8,543 nt of DNA, from NCBI GenBank assembly GCA_003508755.1, contig DNTK01000446.1, positions 1 to 8,543 on the forward strand, in the 5' to 3' direction. Made by a program: the position numbers and the translations under genes. The DNA comes from Bacteroidales bacterium (GTDB lineage Bacteria; Bacteroidota; Bacteroidia; Bacteroidales; UBA10428). The notes under the pieces are model-generated. The model worked only from the letters and a program-made list of their open reading frames with translations, ran no database searches and was not told the origin of the DNA. Positions 7,752-8,543 of this stretch are shown in pieces (positions within the stretch are counted from its first letter, which is position 1; the number at the start of each line of letters is the position of its first letter).

Positions 7752-7914
7752 GGTTGAATTAATATGCGTCGTACGAAAACAATTTTATTAACATTATTCA
7801 TCAATAAACTTAATTTTATGGTGAGATAATGAATTTATAAAGGGTCACAAAATGGAGGATTCCTAAAAAGACTCACCACTTTTTACTTTCATTCTGCTCA
7901 ATTACAATAAAATT
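7752..7914. other. Intergenic region between threonine dehydrogenase and the small lipoprotein gene
   Basis: No gene is visible in these 163 bp. On the minus strand, TAAAATTG, about 30 nt before the lipoprotein ATG, is one base off the TAnnTTTG -7 consensus, with no convincing -33 partner. AAAAAG (7865-7870) and CTTTTT (7879-7884) form a weak A/T-rich hairpin that could end dehydrogenase transcription. Confidence 0.4.
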
Positions 7915-8543
7915 TTACTCAACCTTCATTTCCTTCAAATGTTCAATCATATCCTTCGTCATGGTGGACAAGGTATATTGGTTTTTCCAACCCCAATCTT
8001 CATGGGCATAACTGTCATCCAGGCTTTGTGGCCAGGTATCGGCGATTCCCTGTCTGAAGTCCGGTTTGTAGGATATGGTAAATTCGGGAATGTGCCTTTT
8101 AATAAAGGACGCCAGTTCTTCAGGAGAAAAGCTGATACCGGCAACATTATAACTTGATTTCACCCTGAATTTAGAACGGTCAGCCTCCATAAGCTGAATG
8201 GTAGCCCTAATGGCATCGGGCATATACATCATGGGCAAATAGGTGTTTTTATCTAAAAAGCATTCGTACTTACCTGTTTCCAATGCTTTATGATATATTT
8301 CCACCGCATAATCCGTAGTACCACCGCCCGGCATGGATTTATAACCGATCAATCCCGGGTAGCGAAGACTGCGCACGTCAATACCATAATTTTCGTGATA
8401 ATAGGCACACCAGCGTTCACCCGCTACTTTGCTAATGCCATATACGGTGGTTGGGTTCATTACCGTGAACTGTGGCGTTAATCTTTTCGGAGTATCCCTT
8501 CCAAAAACAGCTATGGAACTTGGCCAGTAAATCTTTTTGATCA
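7915..8543 (-). CDS. tdh: NAD-dependent L-threonine 3-dehydrogenase, SDR/epimerase type (5' partial)
   Basis: The last ~208 residues of a protein that is normally about 310-320 long. The frame stays open to the window edge, so the ATG at 8460 is internal and the true start with the Rossmann GxxGxxG motif is missing. The enzyme oxidises L-threonine with NAD+ to 2-amino-3-oxobutyrate, which 2-amino-3-ketobutyrate CoA ligase then splits into glycine and acetyl-CoA in the cytoplasm. Visible family features are KIYWPSSIAVFG with the conserved catalytic-site serine, TPQFTVMNPTTVYGISK with the YxxxK catalytic pair (visible residues 34 and 38), VRSLRYPGLIGYK, PGGGTTDYAVEIYHKAL, the LPMMYMPDAIRATIQLM segment, and the late DDSYAHEDWGW block. 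This is the extended-SDR threonine dehydrogenase known from Flavobacterium and animals, not the zinc-dependent MDR enzyme of E. coli, which bears the same symbol. Its codons look more G+C-rich than those of the neighbouring genes. Confidence 0.93.
   Translation of the reverse strand, partial: IKKIYWPSSIAVFGRDTPKRLTPQFTVMNPTTVYGISKVAGERWCAYYHENYGIDVRSLRYPGLIGYKSMPGGGTTDYAVEIYHKALETGKYECFLDKNTYLPMMYMPDAIRATIQLMEADRSKFRVKSSYNVAGISFSPEELASFIKRHIPEFTISYKPDFRQGIADTWPQSLDDSYAHEDWGWKNQYTLSTMTKDMIEHLKEMKVE

Noticed and set aside
7865..7884. Hairpin AAAAAG / CTTTTT as a terminator for the dehydrogenase gene
   Set aside because: A six-pair stem with one G-C pair and an 8-nt loop is too weak to call in such AT-rich DNA.
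7939..8481. Plus-strand and alternative minus-strand open frames over the dehydrogenase
   Set aside because: The dehydrogenase frame contains all the family motifs and runs off the window edge; the others are shadows.
1..8543. CRISPR array, mobile element, tRNA/rRNA or defence system
   Set aside because: I saw no regularly spaced repeats, transposase or integrase motifs, tRNA-like folds or defence protein domains. The genes are nutrient-uptake, surface-protein and housekeeping genes.

Overview
The window looks like chromosomal DNA from a member of the Bacteroidota, probably a marine or environmental Cytophagia/Flavobacteriia-type bacterium. The main evidence is a SusC/SusD pair, several lipoproteins with an acidic stretch after the lipobox cysteine, a type IX secretion (T9SS) C-terminal sorting domain, AT-rich intergenic DNA, and an SDR-type threonine dehydrogenase. 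No rRNA, tRNA, CRISPR array, transposase, integrase or phage gene is visible.

Left part, plus strand (1-2903): the end of a SusC/RagA-type TonB-dependent receptor (cut by the window edge), a complete SusD/RagB-type nutrient-binding lipoprotein, and a third surface lipoprotein with a Calx-beta-like region and a four-cysteine C-terminal domain. The gaps are 10 and 14 nt, so the three form one operon, closed by a strong intrinsic terminator (2879-2908). The set should capture a nutrient at the cell surface, with the lipoproteins binding it and the receptor importing it. No degradative enzyme is present to reveal the substrate.

Middle (2920-7278): a secreted MORN-repeat protein of unknown function is followed by about 500 bp of very AT-rich DNA with no gene but with a perfect 14-bp inverted repeat. 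Then comes a large plus-strand gene for a two-propeller Asp-box (BNR/sortilin-like) protein with a T9SS type A sorting domain. Its frame begins with a convincing signal peptide at 4120 but carries an in-frame TAA at 4228-4230, and stays open and homologous from there to 7278. As read, the gene is a nonsense allele (recent pseudogene), or the base is a sequence error, or translation restarts or reads through.

Right part, minus strand (7377-8543): a small lipoprotein of unknown function, convergent with the propeller gene and sharing a bidirectional terminator with it, and the C-terminal two thirds of an NAD-dependent L-threonine 3-dehydrogenase (cut by the window edge). The dehydrogenase is a housekeeping amino-acid catabolism gene and looks richer in G+C than its neighbours.

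Nothing here makes a convincing case for a wholly new system. The items most worth a second look are the interrupted propeller gene, its apparent combination of a lipoprotein signal with a T9SS tail, the domain inserted between its propellers, and the inverted repeat in the long intergenic region.
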